The notes under the pieces are model-generated. The model saw nothing but the letters and a program-made list of their open reading frames with translations. It was not told the DNA's origin and did not search any database. The position numbers were made by a program, and so were the translations under genes. Of a DNA stretch of 64,000 bases, positions 15,168 to 23,280 are shown piece after piece (the first letter of the stretch is position 1; every line of letters starts with the position of its first letter). Source of the DNA: Arthrobacter_E sp044748305. Lineage in GTDB: Bacteria; Actinomycetota; Actinomycetes; Actinomycetales; Micrococcaceae. The DNA is taken from contig NZ_JBIVFT010000004.1 in assembly GCF_044748305.1 (NCBI RefSeq), forward strand, positions 1-64,000. Direction: 5' to 3'.

Positions 15168-16415
15168 TCAACCCATCAGGACGAAAACGACCCAGCCGAG
15201 CACGGGGACGATCAGAACCATGACGAGGGCCCAAGCGAGCAGCATGCGGAAGAACAAGCGCTCGTCTTGTTGTTTGGCGCTGGCCATGAGGAGCGCTCCG
15301 GTCGTCGACATGGGGCTCACGTCGACGACCGACGAGGAGATCGAGATCGCCGTGACCACTCCGAGAGCAGACAAGGAGCCACCGGCGAGAATCGATGCGA
15401 CCAACGGACTGATTGCGCTCAAGGTGCCGGTCGTCGAGGCGAAGGCCGAGACCACTGCGACGATGTAGCTCGTCAGCAAGGCGGCTACCGACCCCTGCTC
15501 TGCCCCGGCCACGAGTTCTTCCAGTTTTCCGACCGCTCCCATCGCCTCAAGCAGGCCGACGTACATGACGATTCCGGACACCAGAAGGATCGCCGACCAA
15601 GGCAGCTCCGCAAGCGCCTGCTTCTGGACCGAAGGCTTCACCACGATGAGCACCAAGGAGATGCCCAGCGAGGCCACGGCCACATTGAGCCCGAAACCGA
15701 GCGTCAGGATCAACAGAGCGAGGATCCCCGTCAAGGACAGGATCCTCATGGGGCTGAACCCGACCGTCTTCACCTCGTCCGTCTCACTGAGGGCGGGATC
15801 CTCGATCCTCCCCCGACGTCGTGCCCACCACTGCACGACGAGGTAGCCGGCCAGACCGAGCACGGCATTCGCGGCAAGACACTGAAGGTACAGCTGCAGG
15901 CTCGCCCCCGCGGCACCGGCGTCGGCCAGCATGCGGTTGGCCACCACGCCGAACGGGTTGACCGGCGAGAAAGCTCCTGCGTTGGCTCCCTCCACGATGA
16001 CCAGGCCCATCGCCAATGGATGGACCCTGAATCGGCGGGCCAACGGAAGCGCGACCGGCGCCACGATCGCCACGGCTGCCGGCGTGAAGGCACCGAACGA
16101 AGCCAATGCCGCTGTGAGCAGGAACATCAGCACCGGCACAAGCCCCCGACGGCCGCGGGCAAGCCGTTCGGCCCCTTGAGCCAGCAGATCGATGGTCTGA
16201 GTGGCACGGACGATCCCGAACAGCAGCGTCGTCCCGACGAGCGTGAAGAACAACTCAGCGGGGAAGAGCGCGAACAATTGCTTGCCGTTCAGCTCAGACA
16301 CCGTGAGGCCGACGGCAAACGTCGCGACAATGGCGACAAGACCGGCATTGATACTCGTCAGCGACCCGATCGCGAAGGCCAGTATCAAGATCCCGAACGC
16401 ACAGACCGTGATCAT
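15168..16415 (-). CDS. Dicarboxylate carrier (SLC13/MatC-like)
   Basis: The 415-residue protein has about 11 membrane segments. It opens with a MatC-like block, ILAFAIGSLTSINAGLVAIV, and has conserved LVIVEGANAGAFSPVNPFGV near residue 145 and ASTTGTLSAISPLVASILAG near 335, the two inverted-repeat pore regions of this transporter clan. It overlaps the maleate isomerase gene by 4 bp, so maleate or a related dicarboxylate is the expected substrate. MatC homologues elsewhere import malonate. Confidence 0.82.
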   Translation of the reverse strand: MITVCAFGILILAFAIGSLTSINAGLVAIVATFAVGLTVSELNGKQLFALFPAELFFTLVGTTLLFGIVRATQTIDLLAQGAERLARGRRGLVPVLMFLLTAALASFGAFTPAAVAIVAPVALPLARRFRVHPLAMGLVIVEGANAGAFSPVNPFGVVANRMLADAGAAGASLQLYLQCLAANAVLGLAGYLVVQWWARRRGRIEDPALSETDEVKTVGFSPMRILSLTGILALLILTLGFGLNVAVASLGISLVLIVVKPSVQKQALAELPWSAILLVSGIVMYVGLLEAMGAVGKLEELVAGAEQGSVAALLTSYIVAVVSAFASTTGTLSAISPLVASILAGGSLSALGVVTAISISSSVVDVSPMSTTGALLMASAKQQDERLFFRMLLAWALVMVLIVPVLGWVVFVLMG

Positions 16416-17209
16416 GCCGTCGTCCCCGACAGAAGCCGGCCCGCACCGGTGATCTGCGGTGTCTGTCCGAGCGCGAGGAGAATTTCGTGAGCCGTGGCGG
16501 TTGCCGCCGTGATCACAGGCAACCCCAAGGCATCCTCGATCGGCTGCACCGCAGCCAACGACGGCATCTGCACGCAGGCGGACAGGACCAGCGCGTCGGC
16601 CCCCTCGTGCCGGAGCCTGCTCACGATCCCGGGCAGAGCAGCCGGGTCCAGTCGGCCCACTTCCAGATTGTCCGCGACCTCCAGGGCGACGGCGTCCATC
16701 ACCTCAATGCCTTCCGCCTCGATATAGGCGCGGACCAGATCCGTCAACGGCTGCATGTACGGCGTCACCATGGCGATTCGCCGTGCTCCGAGCCTCCGGA
16801 GGGTACGAACCAGGGCGCCCGCACTGCTCACCACCTCCGCCGGGTGCCCGTTGCCGGCGGCGGCCTCCGAAATCACCCGTTCGGATTCCGCATGAGCACC
16901 CCGCCCCTGAGCCATCACCGCAACCAGACAGGCGTAGCCGATCACGTCCACCGCAGCATCGGAGACGGCAACGGCGCAGTCGTGCGCCTTGTCCACCATG
17001 GCCGCAAGTTCAGCCTGGTTGACGGTCTTCATCACCGCCCGGGCGGAATGGAAGGTGAACCGATGACCGGTCGCTTCGCTCTGACGCCTGAAGAGTTCCG
17101 GGAGTTCGGTCTCCATCGTCGTATTCGAGCTGGGCACGATCAGTCCGATCCTGGACAGGTCCGCAGCACGGGCGGAGGGGACGGAACACATTGCGGCGAG
17201 ATCTGGCAT
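16412..17209 (-). CDS. maiA: Maleate cis-trans isomerase
   Basis: The 265-residue Asp/Glu-racemase-superfamily protein converts maleate to fumarate. It has the maleate isomerase opening GLIVPSSNTTMETELPELF and both catalytic cysteines, GYACLVAVMAQG near residue 93 and LSACVQMPSL near 215. Arylmalonate decarboxylase has one of these cysteines and a different opening. It is the first gene of a two-gene operon with a dicarboxylate carrier, divergent from an IclR regulator, so a maleate uptake and use module is likely. The N-terminus is about 15 residues longer than usual. Confidence 0.85.
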   Translation of the reverse strand: MPDLAAMCSVPSARAADLSRIGLIVPSSNTTMETELPELFRRQSEATGHRFTFHSARAVMKTVNQAELAAMVDKAHDCAVAVSDAAVDVIGYACLVAVMAQGRGAHAESERVISEAAAGNGHPAEVVSSAGALVRTLRRLGARRIAMVTPYMQPLTDLVRAYIEAEGIEVMDAVALEVADNLEVGRLDPAALPGIVSRLRHEGADALVLSACVQMPSLAAVQPIEDALGLPVITAATATAHEILLALGQTPQITGAGRLLSGTTA

Positions 17210-17256
17210 CGGGGCTCCTTCGAGGTGGTCTTCTCGCGTCTTTGCGGTCGACAGTG

Positions 17257-17293
17257 AAACTCACATTGTGATTGTCAAAATCATAATGTGAGT
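17257..17293. promoter_or_regulatory. Operator between maiA and the IclR gene
   Basis: Arms AACTCACATTGTGAT (17257-17271) and ATCATAATGTGAGTT (17279-17293) agree at 14 of 15 positions with a 7-nt spacer. TTATATA follows at the right edge and may be a -10 box of the divergent promoter. It is a strong candidate IclR site. Confidence 0.75.
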
Positions 17294-17370
17294 TTTATAT
17301 ACTGATCGCCGGCATGCGTCAATCCCCTCGACCCCGGCGGATTCCATGGGGCCGATCTCGAAGGAGCACT

Positions 17371-18132
17371 ATGACTGAGCGACCCGGTGGCACCCCGCCG
17401 CTGCTCGTCCTCGGCAAGATCAAAAGCATTCTGGGATGCTTTTCCGTCGAGAGACCGGAACTGACGCTCAGCGAGATCGCGAGAATGTCAGGCGTCCAGA
17501 GCAGCACGTGCCAACGGCTCGTTCACAACCTCGTCAGGGAAGGTTTCCTGGACCGAACGGGCGACAAACATCGGATCGGCCTGGCTTTCGTCCGGTGGGC
17601 CGCACCGGGCACCCTGGGTCTGGACCTGGTGACGCAAACCCGCCCGGCACTGGTGAGTCTCAGCGAGGAGAGCGGAGAGACCGCCTGCCTCTACGTCCGG
17701 GACCGCGGCCTCCGCACGGTGGTCGGGGTCGCTCAGAGCAGGCACGTCGTCGTGCGGCTCTTCCGCGTGGGCATGGTGATGCCACTGCACGCCGGCGCTC
17801 CCGGGAAGATCTTTCTCGCCTTCGATCAGGGCGCCCGGGCCGACGCCCTGGCGGCAGGTCTGCACCCCTACACGACGTCCACGCCCACGGACGTCGACAT
17901 GCTGGACTCCCAGGTGGCGAAGGCGAAACAAGACGGATACGCCGTGGCGCTCGACGAGCGGGACGATGGGGCCGGGTCAGTGAGCGCGCCGGTCTTCGAT
18001 CATGAGGGTGAACTTGCCGCCGTGATCGGCATCGGGGCGCCGACGCAACGCCTCGCTCCGGAGGACATCACACGCCTTGTGCCGTTGGTCCGGCAGGCGG
18101 CTACACGCGCCAGCCGGGCACTGGGTCTGTAG
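17371..18132 (+). CDS. IclR-family regulator
   Basis: The 253-residue protein has an N-terminal winged helix with LTLSEIARMSGVQSSTCQRL near residues 34-53. The C-terminal effector domain runs from about 85, with GMVMPLHAGAPGKIFLAF and DERDDGAGSVSAPVFDHEG typical of IclR. ATG 17371 follows AAGGAG (17361-17366) at 4 nt; the longer frame from 17314 lacks a ribosome site. Divergent placement and the shared dyad suggest it controls the maleate operon, probably with maleate or a related acid as effector. Confidence 0.88.
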   Translation: MTERPGGTPPLLVLGKIKSILGCFSVERPELTLSEIARMSGVQSSTCQRLVHNLVREGFLDRTGDKHRIGLAFVRWAAPGTLGLDLVTQTRPALVSLSEESGETACLYVRDRGLRTVVGVAQSRHVVVRLFRVGMVMPLHAGAPGKIFLAFDQGARADALAAGLHPYTTSTPTDVDMLDSQVAKAKQDGYAVALDERDDGAGSVSAPVFDHEGELAAVIGIGAPTQRLAPEDITRLVPLVRQAATRASRALGL

Positions 18133-18195
18133 ATCGTCGCCGTCGTTCCATCGCCAGAACCGCTGCTCGTTGCAAAGAACCGGTCCGGACAGCCA

Positions 18196-18268
18196 GCCGA
18201 GTCCGCTACCGAGGGCGTGAATCCGCTGTCCCGGGTAGCGGACTCGCGCCCTCGGTAGCGGACTCGGC
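18196..18268. repeat. Inverted repeat, TAGCGGACTCGGC family
   Basis: Arms 18196-18217 and 18247-18268 are exact 22-bp reverse complements with a 29-bp spacer, which itself holds a partial third copy near 18236. It lies between convergent genes and could stop both transcripts. The word TAGCGGACTCGGC recurs five times around 32616-32943 and, with one change, at 129-141. Confidence 0.8.
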
Positions 18269-18280
18269 GAACTGGGCGGG

Positions 18281-19126
18281 TCAGTCCCCCAGCAGTGCGT
18301 CGACCGGCTCCACGGCAGCGGCCTGCTCCACGGAGCCCGCCTGGGCCACGAGCACCTGAGTCCCGCGGTCCTGGAACGCCTTGAGATCCTTGGGCGCGAT
18401 GCCCTCGTCCGTGATCAGATTACGCATCTGGAAACCATGCATGGTGGCGAAGGCCCGCTTGCCGACCTTGGACGAGTCGGCCAGGATGTAGGCCTCCAGG
18501 GCACGTTTGGCCATGAGCGAGTTGACCTGCGCTTCACCTTCGTCGTTGATGGTGGGACCGAGCACCGGGTCCACCCCGTTGACGCCGATGAATGCGATGT
18601 CCAGGGCCACCTTCTGCATGATGGTGTCCGTGAACGGGCCCACCAGTTCGTAGGACCGCGGATTCAGGATCCCGCCGGTCACCATGATCTTGATGTTCGG
18701 GCGCACCGCCAGCTGCGTGGCGATGTTGATGGCGTTGGTGACCACGGTGAGCGTGGGACGGTTCGACGGCGCGTTCAGATCGTCCCGGGTGGCGAGGACC
18801 TGAGCGAGGGCCGTACTGGTGGTCCCACCGCCGAGGCCGACCACCATGTAGGGCTGGACGAGTGCCGAGGCCGCCAGCGCGATCTGCTGTTTGGCTTCGG
18901 CATTGTCGTCACGGTTGTACCGGCCCGGCAGATCGTAGGAGACGGCTCCCGTGGTGGCACCGCCCCGGGTACGGCTGAGAAGACGCTGTTTGGCCAGCGA
19001 ATCGAGGTCGCGCCGCGCGGTGGCAGGCGAGACGCCGAGCTGGGTGACTATGTCCTCCACCTCGATCTGGCCGTGTTCGGCCAGAAGGTCGAGAATGGCT
19101 GTCAGACGGTCTGTCCGGTTCATCAA
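18281..19126 (-). CDS. DeoR-family regulator of the Aga-like operon
   Basis: The 281-residue protein has the DeoR helix-turn-helix IEVEDIVTQLGVSPATARRD near residues 20-40 and the DeoRC sensor domain (GLGGGTTSTALAQVL, then VTNAINIATQLA and IMVTGGILNPRSYELVGP). Such sensors bind sugar phosphates. It is the last gene of the operon and overlaps the aldolase gene by 4 bp, so it probably represses its own operon and the divergent GH101 gene. Confidence 0.88.
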   Translation of the reverse strand: MMNRTDRLTAILDLLAEHGQIEVEDIVTQLGVSPATARRDLDSLAKQRLLSRTRGGATTGAVSYDLPGRYNRDDNAEAKQQIALAASALVQPYMVVGLGGGTTSTALAQVLATRDDLNAPSNRPTLTVVTNAINIATQLAVRPNIKIMVTGGILNPRSYELVGPFTDTIMQKVALDIAFIGVNGVDPVLGPTINDEGEAQVNSLMAKRALEAYILADSSKVGKRAFATMHGFQMRNLITDEGIAPKDLKAFQDRGTQVLVAQAGSVEQAAAVEPVDALLGD

Positions 19127-19968
19127 GCACGCTCCGCAGTGTCGAAGAGAGTCAGGAGTCGGGCCACCTCAGGAATCAGTGCAGCTCGACCCGCCCCCAG
19201 GTACTTCCGGGAATCCACGATATCCGGATGTGATCCAAGGTACTCGCGCACGGCCCGGGTGAAGAAACCATTAAGGTGCGTCGAGACGTTGATCTTGGTC
19301 ATACCGGCCCGGATCGCCGCCTGGATGTTCTCGTCTGAAACCCCGGACGAGCCGTGCAGCACGAGCGGAACCTCCAATGCAGCGTGCAGCTCGGCGATCC
19401 GCTCCAGATTCAGCCGGGCATCCCTGCTGGTCATGGCATGCGAGGAACCGACGGCGACGGCGAGTGCGTCCACCCCGGTGGCGGCGACGAAGTCCCGCGC
19501 CTCCTGAGGATCGGTCAACACTCCCGGTGCATGCGCCCCGTCCTTGCCGCCCACTTTGCCGAGCTCCGCCTCGACGTAGACGCCCGCGGCGTGTGCGTAC
19601 TCCCGGACCCGGGCTGTCGAGGCGACGTTCTCCTCATACTCGAGGTGCGCGCCGTCGTACATGATCGAGCCGAAGCCGAGGTCCACCGCCTGGCGGGCCA
19701 AGTCCTCGCTCTCGGCATGATCGAGGTGCAGCGCGATGTCCACGCCCGCCGCACGCGCGGCGGAGAGGGAGGCCAGGGCCAGAGGTTCAAGTCCGCCGTG
19801 ATACGTGGCGCAGTTCTCCGAGATCTGCAGGATCAACGGCAGTCCGGCCATCTCAGCCCCCGCGATCAGTCCTTCCGCGGTCTCCAGATGGATCACGTTG
19901 AAAGCGCCCTGTCCGCTGCCCCGCCCGACGGCGCGCTCCATGATGCTTCGAGTGCTGACCAGGCTCAT
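19123..19968 (-). CDS. Class II ketose-1,6-bisphosphate aldolase (tagatose type likely)
   Basis: The 281-residue zinc aldolase shows ligands in ALHLDHAE, GSSHAM and LVLHGSSGV, and a C-terminal INVSTHLN phosphate site. It splits tagatose- or fructose-1,6-bisphosphate into dihydroxyacetone phosphate and glyceraldehyde 3-phosphate. The short length and company of AgaS-like and PfkB genes favour the GatY/AgaY type over housekeeping Fba. It overlaps both neighbours by 4 bp. Confidence 0.85.
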   Translation of the reverse strand: MSLVSTRSIMERAVGRGSGQGAFNVIHLETAEGLIAGAEMAGLPLILQISENCATYHGGLEPLALASLSAARAAGVDIALHLDHAESEDLARQAVDLGFGSIMYDGAHLEYEENVASTARVREYAHAAGVYVEAELGKVGGKDGAHAPGVLTDPQEARDFVAATGVDALAVAVGSSHAMTSRDARLNLERIAELHAALEVPLVLHGSSGVSDENIQAAIRAGMTKINVSTHLNGFFTRAVREYLGSHPDIVDSRKYLGAGRAALIPEVARLLTLFDTAERA

Positions 19969-20951
19969 GCGGTTTCCTCCAGGGTGACGATCAGGCGTTG
20001 TTCGATTTCGGTGTGGCTCGGTGAGATCTCGCCGGCGGCGGGCATCAGAACGGCGGCGGCAGACCAGGACGCGGCACGCCTCAGCAGCTGTTCAGGATCC
20101 TCGATCCCTTCGGCCAGACACGTGGCCAGCGCGGAGACGCCGGCGTCACCGGCACCGGTCGGGTTGCCCCACAATGCTTCGGGGAGCCGCGCGGACCAGC
20201 TGCTCCCGGGATGCCCGGCTGAGTAGAGTCGCATGCCCTCGCTTCCGGAGCTGACGACCACCATGCGGGCGCCGAGCTCCAGGAGTTTGCGCGCCGCGGC
20301 ACCCGTGTCGTTTCCGCCGAAAGCCTCCAGGAGTTCGTGATGGTTCGGCTTCAGCAGGTCCGCTCCTGCGCGAGCGGCGGCGAGGATCGCCGGTCCAGAG
20401 GTGTCGATGATGGCGGGCACCCCGTGCTGATGCGCCAGCGTCACGAGCGCCGGATAGAAGTCGGCGGGCGCTCCCGGCGGCAGACTGCCGGAACCGACCA
20501 GGACAGCCGCGTCCTGAAGGCCGTCGACGACGGCGGCTGCGAGCCGCTGCCATTCACCGGCGTCGAGCGGCTGGCCGCCCTCGTTGAAGATGGTGGTGTC
20601 GCCCAGTTCTTCTTCGACGAAGGCCATGCTGCGCCGGGTTTCAGCGGCCACGGGAACCAGAGCGTACGGGACTCCGCTGCTCTTCAGCTCTGCACGGAAC
20701 GCTTCGCCCGCAGCCCCGCCCACCGGCGCCACGGCGAGCGTCGCGTACCCCTGCTGGTGGGCGACCCTGGAGACGTTGAGACCCTTGCCTCCGGCCCGGA
20801 TCACCGGCGCCTGGACCCGATGGCTTGCACCGTGTTCGATCTTCGGCAGGAAGTAGCTGGTGTCAATGGCCGGGTTCGGTGTCACGGTGAGGACTCTGCC
20901 TGGCCTCCCCACGGGGAGGCTCTCCCTCTCGACCGGCTCCGGTGCCGTCAT
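19965..20951 (-). CDS. PfkB-family hexose-phosphate kinase (1-phosphofructokinase/LacC type)
   Basis: The product of about 328 residues starts at ATG 20951 (MTAPEPVERESLPVG), where it overlaps the ROK gene by 4 bp; the open frame extends further upstream without support. The opening VLTVTPNPAIDTSYFL and IRAGGKGLNVSRV, and the C-terminal LWGNPTGAGDAGVSALA with the catalytic Asp, define the 1-phosphofructokinase/tagatose-6-phosphate kinase group. It probably phosphorylates tagatose 6-phosphate between the SIS isomerase and the aldolase. Confidence 0.85.
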   Translation of the reverse strand: MTAPEPVERESLPVGRPGRVLTVTPNPAIDTSYFLPKIEHGASHRVQAPVIRAGGKGLNVSRVAHQQGYATLAVAPVGGAAGEAFRAELKSSGVPYALVPVAAETRRSMAFVEEELGDTTIFNEGGQPLDAGEWQRLAAAVVDGLQDAAVLVGSGSLPPGAPADFYPALVTLAHQHGVPAIIDTSGPAILAAARAGADLLKPNHHELLEAFGGNDTGAAARKLLELGARMVVVSSGSEGMRLYSAGHPGSSWSARLPEALWGNPTGAGDAGVSALATCLAEGIEDPEQLLRRAASWSAAAVLMPAAGEISPSHTEIEQRLIVTLEETA

Positions 20952-21931
20952 GGAAGCCTCGCTTCCAGTAGCCTCGCCCTCGCCCGGAGGGCGGAGCCGA
21001 GCATTCCGGCGTCCTGTCCCAGGCTGGCCGCACGGATGACGGGCCTGCGCTGAAAGTCCAGCGCGTCGTCGACGGCGTGACGCAGGGGATCCAGCAGGGC
21101 CTCGCCCGCTGCGGAGAGTCCTCCGCCGATCACCACGGCCTCGGTGCCGAGGATCGAGACGCACTGGCAGATGCTGAAGGCGAGCGCCTCCACCGCCTGA
21201 TTCCAGATTTTCAGCGCTTCCGGTTCGCCGGTGAGCGCACGTTCCAGCACCTCGCGCGCGCCATCCACCTCGGTCCCCGTGTGTCGCCGGTACCGCTTGG
21301 CGATGGCCCCGGCGCTGCCCACCGATTCGAGGATCACGGCACCGCTCCCGTCCGGGTCCGGCACCATGGCATGGCCGATCTCCCCGGCGAACCCTCCCGC
21401 GCTCACCGCCTGTCCCGAGGTGAAGATGGCGGCCGCGATCCCGGTGCCGACCACCATGATCATGGCGTCCTGAAACTCCTGAGCGGCGCCGAGTTCCATC
21501 TCCGCGGCACCGGCGCTGGCGACGTCATGGCCGAAGGCGACCGGAAGGCCCAGGAGCTGTTCGGCCCGCTCGCGGAAGGGGAAGTCCCTCCAACCGAGGT
21601 TGGCCGAGTAAATTCCGATGCCGTTGGCCTCGTCCACCAGCCCGGGCACCGTGATCCCGACGGCTTCGAAAGTTCCCGCCGGATACTGCCGGCTGTACTC
21701 CGCGAAGAGTTCGGCGATCCGCTCGAGGATGGCCTCGCCGGGTCGAGCCGGGTCCAGAGGGGTTTTATGCCGTTTCAGACCCAGCACCGAACCGTCCGCC
21801 GTGACCACCCCGGACTTCATGTCCGTTCCGCCCACGTCGAAGGCGAGTACTCCCGCGTCCGCGAATCCCAGTGCCATGCTGTCCTGTTCTGTCCGTGCCA
21901 TGTTCTGCGCCGGCATCTCGCCGGAGATCAT
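20948..21931 (-). CDS. ROK-family sugar kinase without the zinc cysteines
   Basis: The 327-residue protein has the ATP-binding opening VLAFDVGGTDMKSGVV and ROK segments GITVPGLVDEANGIGIYSAN and GGFAGEIGHAMVPDPDG. The usual CxCGxxGC zinc motif after GEIGH is missing and no cysteines replace it. In this operon N-acetylgalactosamine or another hexosamine is a likely substrate. Translation may begin at 21931 or at one of several later ATGs, because the first 25 residues look unlike the family. Confidence 0.8.
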   Translation of the reverse strand: MISGEMPAQNMARTEQDSMALGFADAGVLAFDVGGTDMKSGVVTADGSVLGLKRHKTPLDPARPGEAILERIAELFAEYSRQYPAGTFEAVGITVPGLVDEANGIGIYSANLGWRDFPFRERAEQLLGLPVAFGHDVASAGAAEMELGAAQEFQDAMIMVVGTGIAAAIFTSGQAVSAGGFAGEIGHAMVPDPDGSGAVILESVGSAGAIAKRYRRHTGTEVDGAREVLERALTGEPEALKIWNQAVEALAFSICQCVSILGTEAVVIGGGLSAAGEALLDPLRHAVDDALDFQRRPVIRAASLGQDAGMLGSALRARARLLEARLP

Positions 21932-21963
21932 CGCGTCCGGCGGAGACCGGACGCGATGAGGTT

Positions 21964-22878
21964 TCAGGCCTCGTCGAGGATGACCGATCGGGTCAGGTTG
22001 CGCGGAAGATCCGGATTCAGGCCGCGGACGCGGGCCCGTTCCAGGGTGACCCGGTGAACACGGGCAAGGTCCGCCAGCGGGTGCAGCCCGGAATTGATGT
22101 AACGGGCTCCGGTCTTGGCGACATCGCCGGAGAGCCCCTCGGGCTCCTCACCGAACAGCCAGGTGACCCGGTTGGGAGCAGCGATGGAGATGGGGCCGTG
22201 ACGGTACTCCATCGCAGGGTACGACTCCGTCCAGCCCTGGACCGCTTCCCTCATCTTCAGGCCCGCTTCGTGAGCCAGGCCGACGGTCCAGCCGCGGCCG
22301 AGGAAGGTGAACTGCTCGGCGTCCAGCAGTTCCTGATCCACAGGCTCGCTGACGGCCGTCTTGGCCTGTTCGATCGCGAGATCGAAACTCTCGCCGAGGC
22401 TGCTGAGGAGATAGACCAGGGCCGTGGTGGCGAAGCGGGTCTGCACGACGGAACGCTCATCGGCATAGGGCAGGCCGATGACGACGTCCGCCAGCTCCAC
22501 GATCGGGGAGTTGATGTCGCCGATCAAAGCGATGGTCCTGACCTTGCCCTTGAGCTGGGTCAGAACGTCCAGCACCTCCGTGGTGGTGCCGGAGCGGGTG
22601 ATGGCGATGACCGCGTCGTACCCCCGTTCCGGGCTGTTGTGCGCCAGGAAGGACTCCGAGGCCGCGAAGGCATCCGTCACTCCATGGCCCGCCGCTTCGC
22701 GGGCGGTCGCATAACTCTGCGCCATGAACCAGGACGTTCCACAGCCGATGACGGCGATCTTCTGCCCCTTGGCGGGAAGAAGCTCCTCCTCGCGGCTCTG
22801 CGCCTGCGCCTGCGCCCAGACCTGGGGCTGAGAGCTGAGTTCCTCGTCCATGTAGGCGCCGAGAACGGACTCCGTCAT
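21964..22878 (-). CDS. SIS-domain sugar isomerase/deaminase (AgaS-like)
   Basis: The 304-residue protein has two SIS domains: IAVIGCGTSWFMAQSYATAR near 43 with ITRSGTTTEVLDVL near 95, and FTFLGRGWTVGLAHEAGLKM near 195 followed by SYPAMEYRHGPIS. It resembles the isomerase half of GlmS without the glutaminase part, as in AgaS, which converts galactosamine 6-phosphate to tagatose 6-phosphate. AAGGAG sits 7 nt before ATG 22878. It is the first gene of the five-gene operon and is divergent from the GH101 gene. Confidence 0.82.
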   Translation of the reverse strand: MTESVLGAYMDEELSSQPQVWAQAQAQSREEELLPAKGQKIAVIGCGTSWFMAQSYATAREAAGHGVTDAFAASESFLAHNSPERGYDAVIAITRSGTTTEVLDVLTQLKGKVRTIALIGDINSPIVELADVVIGLPYADERSVVQTRFATTALVYLLSSLGESFDLAIEQAKTAVSEPVDQELLDAEQFTFLGRGWTVGLAHEAGLKMREAVQGWTESYPAMEYRHGPISIAAPNRVTWLFGEEPEGLSGDVAKTGARYINSGLHPLADLARVHRVTLERARVRGLNPDLPRNLTRSVILDEA

Positions 22879-23280
22879 CGTGTGACTCCTTGTTAGTGCG
22901 TGTCGTCTGAGTATTCGATCCCGGGGCTGAGCGGTAATCACGAAACTCGTGATCAAACATGCTTGGACTCGGACCAAATCAATCAGTTTTACGCTACTGC
23001 ATCCCCGGCGAAACGTCTACATCCGCAGCCCCGTTTTCGCGGTCCGGACGCTCGCGAACACCCGGATCGGCTTGACGGCGGGGCGTCGCCACCCCTGGAC
23101 ACCTCTCGCCGGGAGTCCTTCACGCGCGGTTCGGCGCTCAGCCCGCCCGCCTGTCGGCATGCCCACTTCTGAGCGCGAAGCGTCACTTCGATCAAAAAGG
23201 ATCGGATTCTCCTTGTGATCCACGCCACTTTGAACAATAGTAATCATTACCGCACTTTTTCGCTCAGAGAGGAGCATCCT
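22879..23280. promoter_or_regulatory. Divergent control region of the Aga-like operon and GH101 gene
   Basis: About 400 bp without a gene. It contains the dyad ATCACGA-AAC-TCGTGAT at 22937-22953, a GC-rich middle of unclear use, and an AT-rich right end with the dyad GTAAT-C-ATTAC at 23240-23250, some 30 bp before the GH101 start. Promoters in both directions must lie here, though I cannot place them firmly. Confidence 0.6.
22937..22953. promoter_or_regulatory. Candidate DeoR operator
   Basis: ATCACGA and TCGTGAT are exact reverse complements with a 3-nt spacer, about 60 bp upstream of the agaS-like start. Position and symmetry suit the operon's DeoR regulator. Confidence 0.55.

Noticed and set aside
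20952..21164. N-terminal extension of the PfkB kinase into the ROK gene
   Set aside because: The extra 71 residues are Arg/Gly/Pro-rich shadow sequence, and the ATG at 20951 gives the usual 4-bp overlap and family start.
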